Source: Peromyscus leucopus (taxonomy: Eukaryota > Chordata > Mammalia > Rodentia > Cricetidae). Taken from it: 64,000 nt of DNA. Location: NCBI RefSeq assembly GCF_004664715.2, contig NC_051071.1, positions 3,559,501 to 3,623,500 on the forward strand, in the 5' to 3' direction. This document shows, in pieces, positions 1-12,270 of the stretch (its first letter is position 1; each line of letters begins with the position of its first letter). Under the pieces are notes generated by a model. It worked only from the letters and a program-made list of their open reading frames with translations. It did no database searches and was not told where the DNA came from. A program made the translations under genes and the position numbers.

Positions 1-1433
1 TTTCTCCCTTCCATTAGCACAGAGCTTTCCAGACAATTCCAATGAAGCTGCTGATTGTCACTGCTGTGAGGAAATGGGCAGCATAAAATGTCACAAATGT
101 GCATTCAATAGCAATGTTGATGCTGACTCTAAAAAAGGAATTCCATCTGGGAGAAATACTTCAGATACTTGTTAGATTCTGGTGCAGGGCCTGGTGGAGA
201 GGTGGGGATTGCCTGTGAGGAGAGCTGAGCTGTTAATTCCAAAAGGACTGCTGCTCTGGACTTCCAAGCCTTGTCTGAGGACTGGTTAGAGGAATTCTGG
301 CCTGACTATAGACCTATCCAGAAGTTATTAGCCTCTGTATGGTAAACTCTTTAGAGAGGGAGAACAAGTGAAGTCTTCTCTCATCCCCAAGGGAGCTTGT
401 TCCTGGATCCCTCCTGAGTGTCTCCATATATGCTTTCTTCAGTTGATCAGCCCCAAGGCAAGCTCATGCATCCTGCTGTCTTCTCAGTTTGCTTTTGTTT
501 CTGTGAATGACCCAAGAGCAACCTGGGGAAGTTTATTTTCAGCTTGCTGTCCAGGTTCCCAGCCTCTCCCTGAAGGGAAGTCCAGGCAGGTACTGGAGAG
601 GAAACTGGAAGATGCTGCTTACTTCTTGCTCTCTAGCTCATGGTCCTCATGCTCACCATTTTTCACAACTCGGCTACCTGCCTGACAGTGGACTGTGTCC
701 TCCCCATCAATCCAAACAGTTCATCACAGATGAAACTACTCTCAAAACCTCATGGGGCAACTCTGAAGTTCCCCTATTCCCAGGTGACTTGAGATCTGTG
801 TCAGGTTGACAACATCCACCAGCACACCAGCATTCAATTTTATCATGGACCCAGTCACTTTCCAGTTTGAGATCATCTACAGTAGTCACTTCTAAGAACT
901 TTGCATCCCTGTCAACATCATAGCCACTTCTAATTTGGGGGAGGTGTCCTGTTGTGGTTCTTACCCATCTCAGTTTGCAGAAACTAACTTCCTAGGCAGC
1001 TAAGCCTACTATTTTCTGGGTGGTGGGGGTAGAGGTTGGTAATGATCTTCATGAGGTCTGGCTGATGGCTAACTGCTGCAGTTGGCAAATCTTGTTATGA
1101 CAGACTGGGAGGGACCTAATCATGTGGCCTATGCCCATTTAGGGAATTCTCCTGTAGTAGGTATGGGGTCTGTTACTGTCTCCTACTCTGCAGCCCCCAC
1201 CTCCTTCTGATGGATTGCTGAAGTTCAGGAGCTTCAACCTTTACCTACCTTATGCTCTCCCACGTAAAGTGGTGTCCCAAGGCCAGCGGACAATCCTGCC
1301 TCCTCTGTTTGCCTACCCAGGGCTATTTTCCAGGACACTTTCTGCCCTCTTACTCGGTACATATTTTAAGAGAGCTGGCTCTGGGTCCTAGTTGTATGCT
1401 GTCTGAGCATAGCCCCCCCCTCCACCTCCCAAA
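1..1433. other. Intergenic, nothing recognised
   Basis: I see no gene, repeat family or RNA here. The open frames are short, overlap on both strands and lack recognisable domains. They look like chance frames in non-coding mammalian DNA. Confidence 0.6.
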
Positions 1434-1567
1434 CAGGGTTTTGAGGTATAACATCCCTGACTGTCCTGGAACTTGCTTTGTAGACCAGACTGGCCTCAAA
1501 TTCTGAAACTTGCTTCTGCCTCCTGAGTTCTGCTGGGATTAAAGGAGTGTGGGACCACACCTGGCTT
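1434..1567 (-). repeat. B1 SINE
   Basis: On the plus strand this reads as the reverse complement of a rodent B1 element. It has the diagnostic run from ACAGGGTTTTGAGG through GTAGACCAGACTGGCCTC to GGGATTAAAGG and a CACACCTGGCT end. B1 is a 7SL-RNA-derived, L1-mobilised SINE. The copy is diverged and has no obvious flanking poly-T. Confidence 0.85.
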
Positions 1568-2610
1568 AACCCCTTTATTTTGGGGGCAGCAGGGGTTTAT
1601 GTTTTACCTTGTACAAGTTTAGAAGCCATAAGTGGTACGCGACTAGGGTTTAAGATGAGTTTTTAGAGTTGTTCCTTAATACATAGAGAAGCCCGACACA
1701 CAGGAACTGATTTTTGTCAACTTCAGTTTCAACCATTGACCCATCTTGGAGTTAGTAGCACTGACGCTAGAATGAGTTGCACATCTATTCCTCCTTCTGA
1801 CTTAGGCTTTTCAGCCAGCCCTCCTGACTTCCAGATGTGTGGTGGACATGTCTGGTTGTAAAGTTTGATTCTGGGAACTGGTGTGTGTGGTCTGACTGTG
1901 CTCAGGGTATGAAGGCTTGCCCTTGTGACTACTGTGTGGTTTACTGTATTGCAGAGTCTAGTCTGAGGGTCACAGCAGAATCCATGGCTGGTTGCATGGG
2001 GCAGCTTCCACAGAGATCTGCTTGTACAGACCCCAGCCTCTCGTGACTTGCAAGTCTAATTAGCACCGTGTTTTCATCCTGACCCTGAGTGGGAAACCTA
2101 TGCTATAGGGCATCAGCATGCTTTGGGGGTGCTCCTTCAGAACTTTTCTATGGAACTAGCTCAGCCCTCTTGCCAGGGCCTGCTGAGGATCTCAGTGTAG
2201 GACCTGAAGTTTCTGGAACTCCATCCTAGCTCCTGCCTAATAAGCTTCTGACCTTGTCCCAAGGGTTGGCTGCTTCTGCAGGCTTGTGTATTATCTTCCT
2301 CCCTGTTCCTTGTACGTCAGAATGAACAGGAACCAGAGGCCTGTTCCTTCCCAAAGCACATCTACAGGTGTACCATAGCTTCCACGGAGAAGGGATGAGC
2401 TGGTGTGTTCACCCAGGCTTCTCTCTTCCTCATGTTTCCTAAAAAAAAAAAAAGTGAACTCTGCCCCATAGATTACCTAGGGGAAGGCTTAAGTAATTAA
2501 ATTTCATCCGAGCTCTGCCTGTTGCTGGCAGGTATTCCAATCTGCTTCCCTATGAACTGAGTATTCTCCATGAAGGGAGGGGGAACTGAGTTGTAGATCT
2601 GCATGTGAAT
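1568..2610. other. Intergenic, nothing recognised
   Basis: No gene or repeat is recognisable apart from a short A-run near 2,442-2,453. Reading frames are short and unsupported. Confidence 0.55.
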
Positions 2611-2618
2611 AAGGAATT

Positions 2619-2990
2619 TTGGTTGACAAGGGTAACCATAACCAAAGAACTCCAAACCCGAGTGACTTAAAGAACAGAAATCTGTCTTGAATAGAAGTCC
2701 AAATGAAGGGGATGCTAGGGTTGCTTTCTTCTGAGACTGAAAGGGAAATCTGTTCAGTCCTCTCTCTTACCAGGCTCCTGCTATGGGCTCTGCTTAGCTT
2801 TCAGAGTACCTCTCAGACCTGACCGTTTCCCTGTACAGAGTGTCTGCAGGTTTCTTCTGTATGGAAACACTAGGCCTATCCTAGCAGATGGATGCTCCTG
2901 TTCTCCAACATCTCGTCAGTTTTCTGTTTTCACTGAGAGGATGCTAAAGTGGAGACCACATCTCACAGGATTGTGTCGGTAGCTTGCACA
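2619..2990 (+). repeat. Possible ancient MaLR-type LTR fragment
   Basis: Phrases such as AGTGACTTAAAGAACAGAAA, then AGAAGTCCAAATGAAGG and a CTGTTCAGTCCTCTCTC stretch recall an old mammalian LTR class in which a GTGGCTTAAAACAACAGAAA motif precedes a CAGAAGTCCAAAATC motif. The match is from memory and the copy is highly diverged, so family and limits are tentative. Confidence 0.35.
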
Positions 2991-3397
2991 GTCCTATAAA
3001 AACTTTAACCTTAACTCTAGCCTCCTCTCTTAACTCCGAGACCACTGGCACCATGAAATGGCATGCAGCTGGGGTAGATCTTCATGTAGCTACTGAGGCA
3101 TGGGAGGAGTAACTGACATAATGTGAGGGTTTAAAGGCAGATGATCTGAGGTGGGAGGGGTCATCTGGTTGCCCTCAGGAGCAAGGCTTCAGCTAATTCC
3201 TGCTTTATCTGAGTGTGGTTTACCTTTCATGGTACAGGGACTGGCAAGTCTCCTACAACCACAGAGGAGCTCACTGCCTAGCAGGGAATGTCCGCCTGCA
3301 TCAATTTTATTTACTATTTGAAGAGGAAATTAGTCAGTGTACTACCAGAAAAATGTAAATGAAAAACTGTGCTTGAGAGGCAGAGAGGCCTTTACCT

Positions 3398-3768
3398 GTC
3401 TTATCACAGAAATAGGAACCCTAAAATACCATGACCACGGCAACTTGGAGAGGAAAGGGTTCATTTCAGCTTACACTTCCACATGGCAGTCCATCACGGA
3501 AGGCAGGGCAGTCATCTGGAGGCAGGAACTGAAGCAGAAACCACTGGGGAAGTTCTTACTGTCTTCAGCACCCCATAGCTGGCTTAGCCTGCTTTCTCAA
3601 GTGCAATGGGCCTGAGGTGGCAAAACCCACAGTGAGCTGGGCCCCCTAATATCAAGAACATGACCACAGGCTAGCCCACAGGCTCATCAGATAGAGACAT
3701 TTTTCTCAATTGAAGTTCTTTCAAAATGATTCTAGCTTGTGTATGTTAATGTAAAACTAACCAGCACA
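3398..3768 (-). repeat. Solo LTR-like rodent repeat, minus strand
   Basis: This is one of several copies of a common rodent repeat. It reads on the plus strand from a TGTCTTAT edge through GGCAACTTGGAGAGGAAAGG and ACACTTCCACATGGCAGTCC to an AACCAGCACA edge. In sense (minus) orientation the family runs TGTGCTGG to AAGACA, as an LTR would. Related copies occur at 13,588, 16,938 and 19,197. I do not assign a Repbase name. The middle portion is diverged. Confidence 0.7.
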
Positions 3769-4269
3769 GCCTGTCACATGACTTTTTACATCCTCTCGTC
3801 ATAGGATCTCACTACTCAGCTCTTCAACATGTAATTTCTATGTCTCTCTGGAAGTTTATTACTTAAGGGGAGTCCCCAATTGGGCAGCCCCATTGTTTGC
3901 CATCTAACAGACTTTAAAGGCTGAAATGTGGAGAAATGCTTAAGCTATGTCTGTTTGGCATGGTTTGGAAAATGCTGTTAGTTTTGAATGAGTTCATTCT
4001 GCAGAAGAGGCAGAGAACAAAAACATGCAATTGGGTGCTCATGGCATCCAGCAGAGATGGCTGGGGGAGACCTGCTAGAGCACCAAAAGGTGACCTTAAA
4101 CTGGGGGCCACATCCAGCCAAAATCAACTTGGGGAGGCAGCTTGACTTGGTAGTGGAGAGTCCCAGGCAGAGCAGAGTGTGTCCCCCTGGGGTGAGGTTT
4201 TCAGAGGAAGAGTGAATAGGAACAGGATACCAGTAAAATGGGCCAGATTTTGTTTCCACACACATAGAC

Positions 4270-4825
4270 CTGGAGGAGCTGGGAGCATTGGCTGAGGGCA
4301 GGCATGAAGGCACTGAACTCAGAATCTTCCAGCCAACACTGCTCCAATTCCAGGGTTTGCAAGGTGGCTGGAACTCAAACTTAAGCCACACCTCACTTAA
4401 AAGTGTGCTTATGAGAATCCAGGGACAGCCTGGGGAAGCTGAGGCAGTCAGATGGAGTCAAAATTGGGAGTCACAGGCAGTGGGTCCTGTTGTCCTCTTC
4501 CAAGGATGAGCTTTCTCACTGCAGCCTTTTTGGATCCAGGGACAAACAATAGCAACCTCTGTTGGAAATGGTTGACCCCTGCCTGCAGCCCTTTTTAAGG
4601 GCACATCTTACAGATGGTACTTTGGTTTTCTTCTCTGTCCTGTTTAATAGATCCACAAGGGGCAGTGGAACCACACTGGAACTTGAGGGTCTTGAACATT
4701 TGAAAATATGCTGGCGTCAGGGAAAGGATGGCCCTCATCCCCAGAGTCTGCTTTCAGGCATCTGAAACCGCAGGTGACAAGGTTTCCATCACATCCTTCT
4801 TTAGATATATATTATATATATCCTA
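4270..4825. repeat. Duplicated block 1, copy A
   Basis: About 555 bp align co-linearly with 39,285-39,845 on the same strand, with many substitutions and small indels. Shared landmarks include CACTGAACTCAGAATC, TGCTTATGAGAATCCAGGGA and CCCTTTTTAAGGGCACATCT. It may be an uncatalogued interspersed repeat or part of an old segmental duplication. No frame is conserved between the copies, so I do not call it coding. Confidence 0.75.
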
Positions 4826-6878
4826 TAGACATGTTGGAAGCAAGGGCCCTGCTTACATAACTGAGAATTAAAAAATGTTCCCTCTAACTCTGTCATTACA
4901 GGAAGTAACAAAATAGCTGAGCATTGTGTTCCCTGTGATATTACAGTGGAGAGAGAAAAGCAGATTTGTGATTAGTAGGTGCAGAGATTAGTCGATATGG
5001 ACAAGTGGCGGGACATGAGACAGTTTTGACAAAAGGAAAATGTTAAAAATTCAACCAGATAATCTGTTTCAGGTCTCAGGAGTCTGAGACAAAGACCCTG
5101 CAGGCCATGTTGGCTTATGTGATTTGGGAGAGCCCAAAAAGAGGGACATGACCATAAGGATGGGACAGGGTAGGACAGGTGGCCTGCTGCACTGACATTG
5201 GCCATTTGGAAGGAGGGACTATGTGTGGAGTCCTGAAGGGGACATAGGAGGCTGAATTCACCCAATGGCTGCTGCAGCCCTCAGCTCCTCTGATGTGCTT
5301 GTCTCTGCATTCCCAGACACTACCCCACTGGTACCCCCCATGTCAGTTCACAGATACTGAGCCCTGAAGTGGGCAGGCTTTCATGGGTGGATCACAGCTG
5401 CTGGTCATACATCCATCTGCATGGTCCTTCCAGGAGTCTAGAATCTGATCCAGGGCAGTCCTTGGTGAGGTTGGGTCACAGATATTGGCCCTGTCCTCAT
5501 GGGGTTGGTTTGTGTGTGGGGGTTTTCTTCTGGGAGTTTCTTTTCCAGTGTCCCATGGGCTACTTGAACTGAAAAAAGCGTTTTCCTCAACCCTGACTCT
5601 GACCAGTGCACTGAGTACTATAATGTGCTGCTGTGTAATTCTCAGTCCACAGGTATTCTGTTTAGGTTTCTTGCTTCTCTAGTTTCCTGACAGGTGTGGA
5701 GCAGCAAGCCGCTGCCCAAGAAGGCATCTGACTGCTGCTCTGGATCTCTGAGAGCTAACTGTTCACCTCTCTAGATAGCAGCATGGGCTTTGGGAAGAGT
5801 GTGCCCTAAAAACCAGGCCGACTAAAGTCTCCTGCCATAGCCAACTGTATTCAGAGGATCAGACAACTTCCACTTAGGTGACTCTCCTTAACCATCACTG
5901 AGTAAAATTTACAATATCAAGGACAAACGACACATGGTAAAAACTTTTTTTTCTGTAGAGGCATAGAAACAAATAATAGCCAGTTGCAATGAATAATCGT
6001 AAGTGAATTCCTCTCTGCTCCACTTGGGAGGGAGGGGCAGGTAGTCACATTCCAAGAACAACCCATGTCATGGAGGAACAGATTAGACTCTTGTCTTGTT
6101 TACTTGGAGTTTTCCCACACGAGGTCTCAAATCTCACACAGCTTTATTCATGGACCGTGTTCCAAAACTGAGTATCTCCTTAGCGACCATCCGCAGAATC
6201 TGTCAAAAACCAAAACCAAAAAAAATTGAGTAGTGGGCACTACCTTAAGAGTGACTTGAAGCAGGGAGATCACTAGACTGCCCTAATCATAAACTCCACT
6301 CCCATCCCCAGGATGGGCTCTGAATTTTCTGTATTCTATCTTTATAATTGGAGAATTTCATTCGTGGGTACAGTGGATTCTGATAATCTCTTGATTTCCC
6401 CTGCTTCCAGCTGCAGGCTTTCCTCACCATGTCCCTCCCAATTTTCTCTCCCCCAGCCCCTCCGCCCAGCCCAATTCAATTAGTGCTGCTCTTACATAGA
6501 TGGGCATCAGCCCACTTACTGGAGTGTGGGCATCCTAAGCAGGTGGCCACACTTCCCAAGAGAAATGACTCTCCATCTTCCTGTACTATCTACCTCCAGA
6601 AACTAAGGTAGGACCAGAGCCTCCTCCTGAACTCCTTCCCTGTCCAAGCTGGAATGTGGACTGGTGGATCTGGTGCAAGCTTCTAGCCACATGTGCCATG
6701 CAACAGGGAAATCTGGAAGACAGTGTCACAGTCCTCTTCCCATCCTCTATCTCTGAGTTTTCTGCCACTTCATCAGGGTTTTTGAGCCTTGTTGGGAGAA
6801 GGGCTGGTGATAAAAATGTCCTAGTTAGGGCTGTATCCTTAAGCCATTTATCTCAGCACTTTGACTGGTTATGAAGTC
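4826..6878. other. Intergenic, nothing recognised
   Basis: No gene or repeat family is recognised. Short open frames on both strands lack domain signatures. Confidence 0.55.
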
Positions 6879-7385
6879 CTCATGTGTTATGGAATAGTGG
6901 TTGATGCTGTTCCATTTGTTTATGCTGTGAATATTTGCTAATGGTGCAAAGACATGTTGCTTTATGTTACATTTGTTTAACTCTGTGGAGCTGTGTGACT
7001 TTGAATCTCTTAAAACACTTGATTGGTGTAATAAAGAGCTGTATAGTGAGACAGCTAATAGTGAGGCAGGAGAAAGGATAGGTGGGGCTTGCAGGCAAAG
7101 AGAAGAAATAGGACAAATCTGGGAAGAGAGATTGAGGCACAAGAATAGAGTGAGATCACTAAGGGCCAGCAGCCACTCAGCTATAAGCATGGTTCAGAAT
7201 AAGAAGTAAAGAAAGGAATATAGAATAAAGATAAAAGACCACAGCAAAAGTAGATGTGATAACTTTAGGAGAGCAGGCTAGAAATTAGCCAAGCTAAGGC
7301 TGGGCATTCAAAAGTAAGAATAAGTCTTCGTGCAATTTGTGAGCTGGGTAATATGCCCCCAAAGAGTAACTATAACCTGTTAACA
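6879..7385 (+). repeat. Solo LTR-like rodent repeat
   Basis: The stretch contains AATAAAGAGCTG, AGGCAGGAGAAAGGATAGG, AAGTAAAGAAAGGAATATAG, CCAAGCTAAGGCTGGGCATT and GAGCTGGGTAATATGCCCC. This combination belongs to an abundant cricetid and murid LTR family. Part of the same family lies on the opposite strand at 38,135-38,375, which supports the call. No internal retroviral sequence adjoins it, so it is a solo LTR or a fragment. Limits are approximate. Confidence 0.7.
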
Positions 7386-8214
7386 GAAATCTTTCCTGAC
7401 CAAGAGTGAGAGAAACCCAAATCTTCATCTATATAATACTTTGCTCAATGGTCATGTCATAAACTGCCTTCAAATAGTGTTGTTTTTCCTTTGACTGTTG
7501 TGAAAGACAAGTTAGGTGTGAAGTTGATAATCAGTTGAGTGTGAGATCAAGCCTCGGTGCTTCACTTGACTCTTGCTATAGGCTTAGTCTTAGTGCTTGG
7601 ACCACTTGATTCCAGGTGGTTAAGCCATAGAATGTGGGTTAAAGATGGAGAGTGGGTGGTCCCTCTGCACATTGACTTGAAGAGGTGTCAGCAGCATCCC
7701 AGAACTTGGGGGAAAGATGTCATGCTTCCCTTGTAATAGCATGGTTGTGTTTTTGGGAGAGACGGTATATTTCCTTGTTCTGGTCCCTTCTGAAGGTGGA
7801 GCTCTGCAGTTCTCAGGTTCATTGCAAAAGTACGGTGTCTGAGCACATGTGGTTGCTGTGTACACCTGGGGTAGAGGTGGCCATAAAGGAGGAAGGATAA
7901 TGAACAGATGGCTGCCAAGGGACAGATGGCTCTGGACCCTTATTGTCTGTTTGTCTGAGGGTTAGCTCATGGGAATCCTGGATCCTACCAGCTTGGAATA
8001 GGCTTTCCTGGCAGTTTGAATATAAAATTCAAATGAGGGGCAAATAACAAAAACAAACCCATAAAACAACAACAACAACAAAAACCTGAGTTCAAGAGAA
8101 CCAGCAAAAACAAATCTTACCCCAAAAGGATAAACTTCCTGTCAGAATCTAGTTTCCTTACCCCAGCTTTCAGCTTTTCCCAAACACACTCGGGACTTTT
8201 AGCTGCTTTATTTT
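7386..8214. other. Intergenic, nothing recognised
   Basis: No gene is seen. A short CAA-rich simple repeat lies near 8,068-8,090. Frames on the two strands near 7,620-7,918 overlap each other and show no family signature. Confidence 0.55.
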
Positions 8215-8492
8215 TACTTGCATGTGAGTGTATTGACATGTGTGTATGAGTTCACATGTGTGCACCTGCAAGAAGCCTGGGGCCAACATCAGGTATGATG
8301 TGAGGCAGAGTCTCATGCTGACCTGGAGTTCAGCCAGGGCTAGTCTGACCTTATCTATTTTGCTCCAGGGATTCCCTGTTCACACCTCCCAGGTACTGGT
8401 GGGCCATCAGCTGGCTTTTATGTGGGTTCTGAGAATCCAAATCCTGGTCCTCACATGTGTGGGGCAACCTGCTGAGCCATGTCTCCAGCTTC
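8215..8492 (-). repeat. B2/B3/B4-type SINE, minus strand
   Basis: The right part, from CTTTTATGTGGGTTCTGAGA through CCTGCTGAGCCATGTCTCCA, is the reverse complement of a B2/B3-type tRNA-derived SINE head. The left part has GTGTGCACCTGCAAG and CTGACCTGGAGTTCAGCC, typical of composite rodent SINEs. The exact subfamily is uncertain. Confidence 0.65.
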
Positions 8493-8577
8493 TATTTGAA
8501 TCTGTTCTGTGCTGGTCTTAATGCAAGTGGCAAAGGAGTGTGTTCCGTGTGTGTGTGAAGCTCAAGGGAGTTAGCCA

Positions 8578-9475
8578 TACATAGAAAGCATGGTGGATGG
8601 TGTCATAAAATTCATGAATTTGTGCTTTTTTTACTGCCTGGGGGAGGCAGCTCCCAACAGTGGACCACTGGCAGCTGGATTAGTGACGTACACTGTCTTT
8701 TGACTCATGTCTTGTCATCAAGATTTAATACAAAGTACATTATGAATGGCAGGATTTTGTAGCAGGATTGAGAATTTTTTGATTCAGTGCCACTCTAATA
8801 TTCTTGTTTCATAAAGTGTGGTTACCTGAATATATCTTTGATAAGTGTCCTTGCTAGGGGCAAAGATGGCTATAATGATGTTTAGGCATAAATTTGGTGC
8901 ACTCGGGTTGTATGGAATTCTACACTGTATTGGATCAAAGAACTACGATTTGCCTAAATTTGGAAAATTTGTAAGATGTGAGTTGTACTCATACTAATTT
9001 AAATGTTGAAGAAACAATGCAGTGTTAATTATATAAACGTCCAGATTCCTGGAGCATACCAAGTGTGTGTATTGAACACAGCAAGTGAATCTAACAACTT
9101 TGCATTGCTTCTTGGTACCTTGTGGTAAAAAACGATCTGGGATTAGCAGCACTGTTGTCTGCTACAGACTTAAAGTGCATTGTCAAGATCATACTTGGTT
9201 CACGAGGGGAACCAGGCACCTTCAAAGAAAGATAAGATTTATTACTGAATTTAGATCACACAGCATGGAGCCAAGTTCTAACTAAGGTCCCTGTAAACTA
9301 GGAAGCAGGGATGCTGATGGGAGCAATTGAGTTAGGGTCAATGTTGAGAGCCCAGGGGATCTGGAGACATAACCCAATGAGAATGAAGACCTGAGTGCTA
9401 TAGAGAACCTGGGATGTAGCTCCCACTGTGAGGATGAAGTCCAAATAGTGAAGGTAATAGCTATTATGAAAAATG
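8578..9475. repeat. Duplicated block 2, copy A
   Basis: About 900 bp align with 36,289-37,152 on the same strand. Long shared stretches include TACCTGAATATATCTTTGAT, AATGATGTTTAGGCATAAAT and CAACAACTTTGCATTGCTTC type runs. Copy A has about 50 extra bases near 9,199-9,254. At the right end, a minus-strand frame of about 100 residues (to 9,606) is strongly hydrophobic. It is not conserved as an open frame in copy B and matches no family I know, so I treat it as incidental or as decayed coding sequence of unknown origin. Confidence 0.8.
9350..9475. repeat. Degenerate ~48-bp minisatellite, short copy
   Basis: Two or three imperfect units built around a CCTGGGATGTAGCT-like core followed by GTGAGGATGAAG. 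They are the counterpart of the longer run in the second copy of this block at 37,021-37,330. Here the repeat stops after about three cores. Confidence 0.55.
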
Positions 9476-11217
9476 TTGCTTTGAACACTGTTGAGCAAGT
9501 GTCTTCCTTGTATGATGGACATATACCCAAAAGATGCTCCCACAGTGGCAGTTACAGGTAGGAAATTGATTGACTTGACCTCTCTTATGGCCTTGAGTGC
9601 AACCATGAGTTCAATGTAAATGTGGTCACATCTCTATAAGAGTAACATACGTTATTAGGACTCTCCTGAGGGACAAAGTAGAGTTTCTGGTTCAACTAGG
9701 TCAGATTTGTCATGTGGTGGTGAAGTGGCTCAAGGACAGCCATTGAGAATTCATTGTCTAAGAGGTTGACTTTGGTGACTTAGCAATGTTGACACATGAC
9801 ATCCAGAAGGGAACCTGGCTGGGAATGTCCAAACCTACAACCTTCCAAGGCTTTAAGGTTTTGGTGAGCCCCATACACACATGGGACAGTACCCCACCAC
9901 TGAGGTGCAAGGGTGTAAGCTGATACAGGTCCAGGCTCTGGGTAGATGACTAACTTCTACCTGTGAGAGTTGGCAATGTGTAATGGACAGGGTCTCCATG
10001 GGGGTCTTCAGTCACCTATGGGGGAAGAAGAGATGAGTTCTGGCAAAGTATGTTGAGAGTCGTTGGTGGGGTGTTGATGTCTCATTCAGAGCCCCACTTG
10101 ACACTAGGTCAGACTGCCCACACAAGAGAGGACAATGTCCAGGCAGTTTCCACTGGAGTCTTCTCGCTCAAATCACACCACTCTTTACCACAGGCCTGTC
10201 AGCATCACTGTGGGACTGGCCCAAGCCTGAGAAGAGTCATGGATCCCTAATGGAAATCATTCACCCAGTCTGGAGCCCTGTTAGCAGCCAGGTTATGACT
10301 GATGGAGAGGTAGCAGTTAGCCACCACTCAGCCTAAAGAGACTGGCTGACTCAGGAAGCCTCTCCAGGCACAGCTGGTGAGAAAACTCAGCCACACTACC
10401 CTCTTCCTAAGAGCTGGACTAGTCAGTTCAGAGCAAGGTGAGCAGCCCTGACCCTGAGTCTGGAGGTTGGGAAGAAACATGACAGCCCTGTGGCAGCACT
10501 CCAAGGATGAGGAGAAGAGAGGATGACTTGATTGTGTAGGGCCAATCAAGGTGGTGTCTTCCACCCACACATCAGCACATACACTGATTATTTTTTAAAG
10601 GAAAAAACGGACATAAACAATGGGATATATGTCATTCTGTGTTAGACTTTGATAATTTTCTTTCAGTATCTCATTAGGAGTTGATTCCTCAAATGATCTG
10701 GCACTTGCTTAGCATTCTGTAGGGCCTTCAGAGATCCAGCCCATCATTTGCAAAAGGGGTTTTGTTTTATTGATCTAATGCTAGCCCGAGTTCCTAGAGA
10801 CATAGAAAAGCATCTAGATGACATGCCAAAACACTGAAATGAGGATGGTATTGGAAAGGAACTTAACATAGGGTACAAGGACTAGGCACAGTTGTAGGAC
10901 ACGATAAACTAGGGAGTAAAAAATCCTTCAGCAGCCTGTGCTTGTTGCAAAAAGCAATTACAAACCCTGAGCAAAGATTTGGCCTGGATGGGAAGACAAT
11001 GCTCCCAGATTCATAGGTTATTATTAAATGAAAATCATAGGGTGAGTAGGGGAGGCCTGAAGTCCCAGTAAACACAAGGACTATTGCCTTGGCTGTTGGC
11101 CAGCGACCTGAACTAGGTCTTTAGTCCCTCATGCTAAAGATACATACTTTTGTTGGATTTTTTGGCCATGTCTTCTATCTGGGACTGAACTGGAAGCTTC
11201 TTCCTGCTGAATAGCTT
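9476..11217. other. Intergenic, nothing recognised
   Basis: No gene or repeat is recognised. Short frames such as those near 10,050-10,250 and 10,328-10,570 show no domain. Confidence 0.5.
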
Positions 11218-11430
11218 TCATAGTTCCAGAAAGTGCTGTACAGCTTTGGGGGAAGAATTATCAACAGTCTCAGTCAGTGTGGACCCCACAAGGTACACTA
11301 CCAACACAGCAGGCAAGATGTGTCCACCAAGTCGAGTGTTGGCATGAATAATAGGAGTCCAAGCAACTACTTTTCTATTGGATTTCAGGCCTGCTCCAGG
11401 GGAGGGAATGTGCATCTGGGACTCTAAACC
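11218..11430 (+). repeat. Possible L1 3' UTR fragment
   Basis: The phrase TATTGGATTTCAGGCCTGCT followed by CCAGGGGAGGGAA and a GGGACTCTAAACCCAGTCA stretch resembles old rodent L1 3' UTR sequence (a better example lies at 31,640-32,125). Divergence is high. The overlapping open frames on both strands are incidental. Confidence 0.4.
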
Positions 11431-11559
11431 CAGTCAGAAGCGTGTGGCTGGGAAGGTCATAAGCTCTACTGGAAGGCCGCTACAGTTGCTCCTTTATGTG
11501 GGAGAGGGGAAGAGGAGGAACCATAGTGCAAATGTGGAGTTTGAGTGGAAACTTGCAGG

Positions 11560-11662
11560 GTTCTTTTTTTTTTTTTTTTCTAGCATGTGGAGCCCAGGGA
11601 CCAAATTCTGGTCATGCTTGGTGGCAGCTATCTTTATCCACTGAGCTATCATACTGGCTACC
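11560..11662 (-). repeat. Truncated SINE with poly-T, minus strand
   Basis: A run of T (about 11,562-11,579) is followed by GGAGCCCAGGGACCAAATTC and TATCCACTGAGCTATCAT. That is the reverse complement of the head of a B2/B3-type SINE with its A-tail. The poly-T makes the flanking frames look like Phe/Lys tracts, which are not real proteins. Confidence 0.6.
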
Positions 11663-11982
11663 AGTGTCTGTGAATGGACAGGATGTGCTGGTCTGCTTTC
11701 TCCCAATTTCTCATCAGTAAGAAATAGGAAATTTCACCTATTTTTAGGCTCAGATAAGAGTGTCAATGAGGCCTTACTACAAAGGTTGAAAATGGTAACT
11801 GGCTTGGAAAATTATCGATTCTGGCATCATATCAACTTCTATATCCTACACACTTTGTGTCTTTGTTTAAAGTGGCTAAGTTATTGATCAAACACAAGCC
11901 TGGAAATTTTGGAATTGAACACATAGCTTGCTAGGACCTCTAAAAAAAACAAAATACCCATATTAGGGACTTGCATATATAT

Positions 11983-12117
11983 ATTTGAGACAAGGTTTCT
12001 CTGTGTAGTGTTTGTCTTGCAACTCCTGTAGACCAGGCTGGTCTTGAACTAGGTCTGCCAGCCTCTGGCTTTCCTATCTGCTGATATGAAAGGTGTGAAC
12101 CACCACCACCTGGCTTA
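11983..12117 (-). repeat. B1 SINE
   Basis: Reverse-complement B1: GAGACAAGGTTTCTCTGTGT, then GTAGACCAGGCTGGTCTTGA and a CCACCACCACCTGGCT end. This is a typical diverged rodent B1 copy. A short AT run precedes it. Confidence 0.85.
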
Positions 12118-12221
12118 CAACTTCCCTTTTTAGAAGCTGATCAGTCATCCTGGTGAATAAAGTACTTAAATATTAATATTTGACATATTAAATAAAACCT
12201 GTGTGTATTGATTTCTTGAAC

Positions 12222-12270
12222 TCAAAAAAACAAACAAACAACAACAACCCCCCCCAAAAAAAAACCCCAG
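12222..12270. repeat. A/C-rich simple repeat
   Basis: Low-complexity CAAA and CAA units followed by C- and A-runs. Possibly a decayed tail of an insertion; nothing else is visible. Confidence 0.7.

Noticed and set aside
9282..9606. Minus-strand hydrophobic frame as a membrane receptor gene fragment
   Set aside because: It is interrupted in the second copy of the block, overlaps a degenerate 48-bp repeat, and matches no receptor family I can name. Kept only as an observation.
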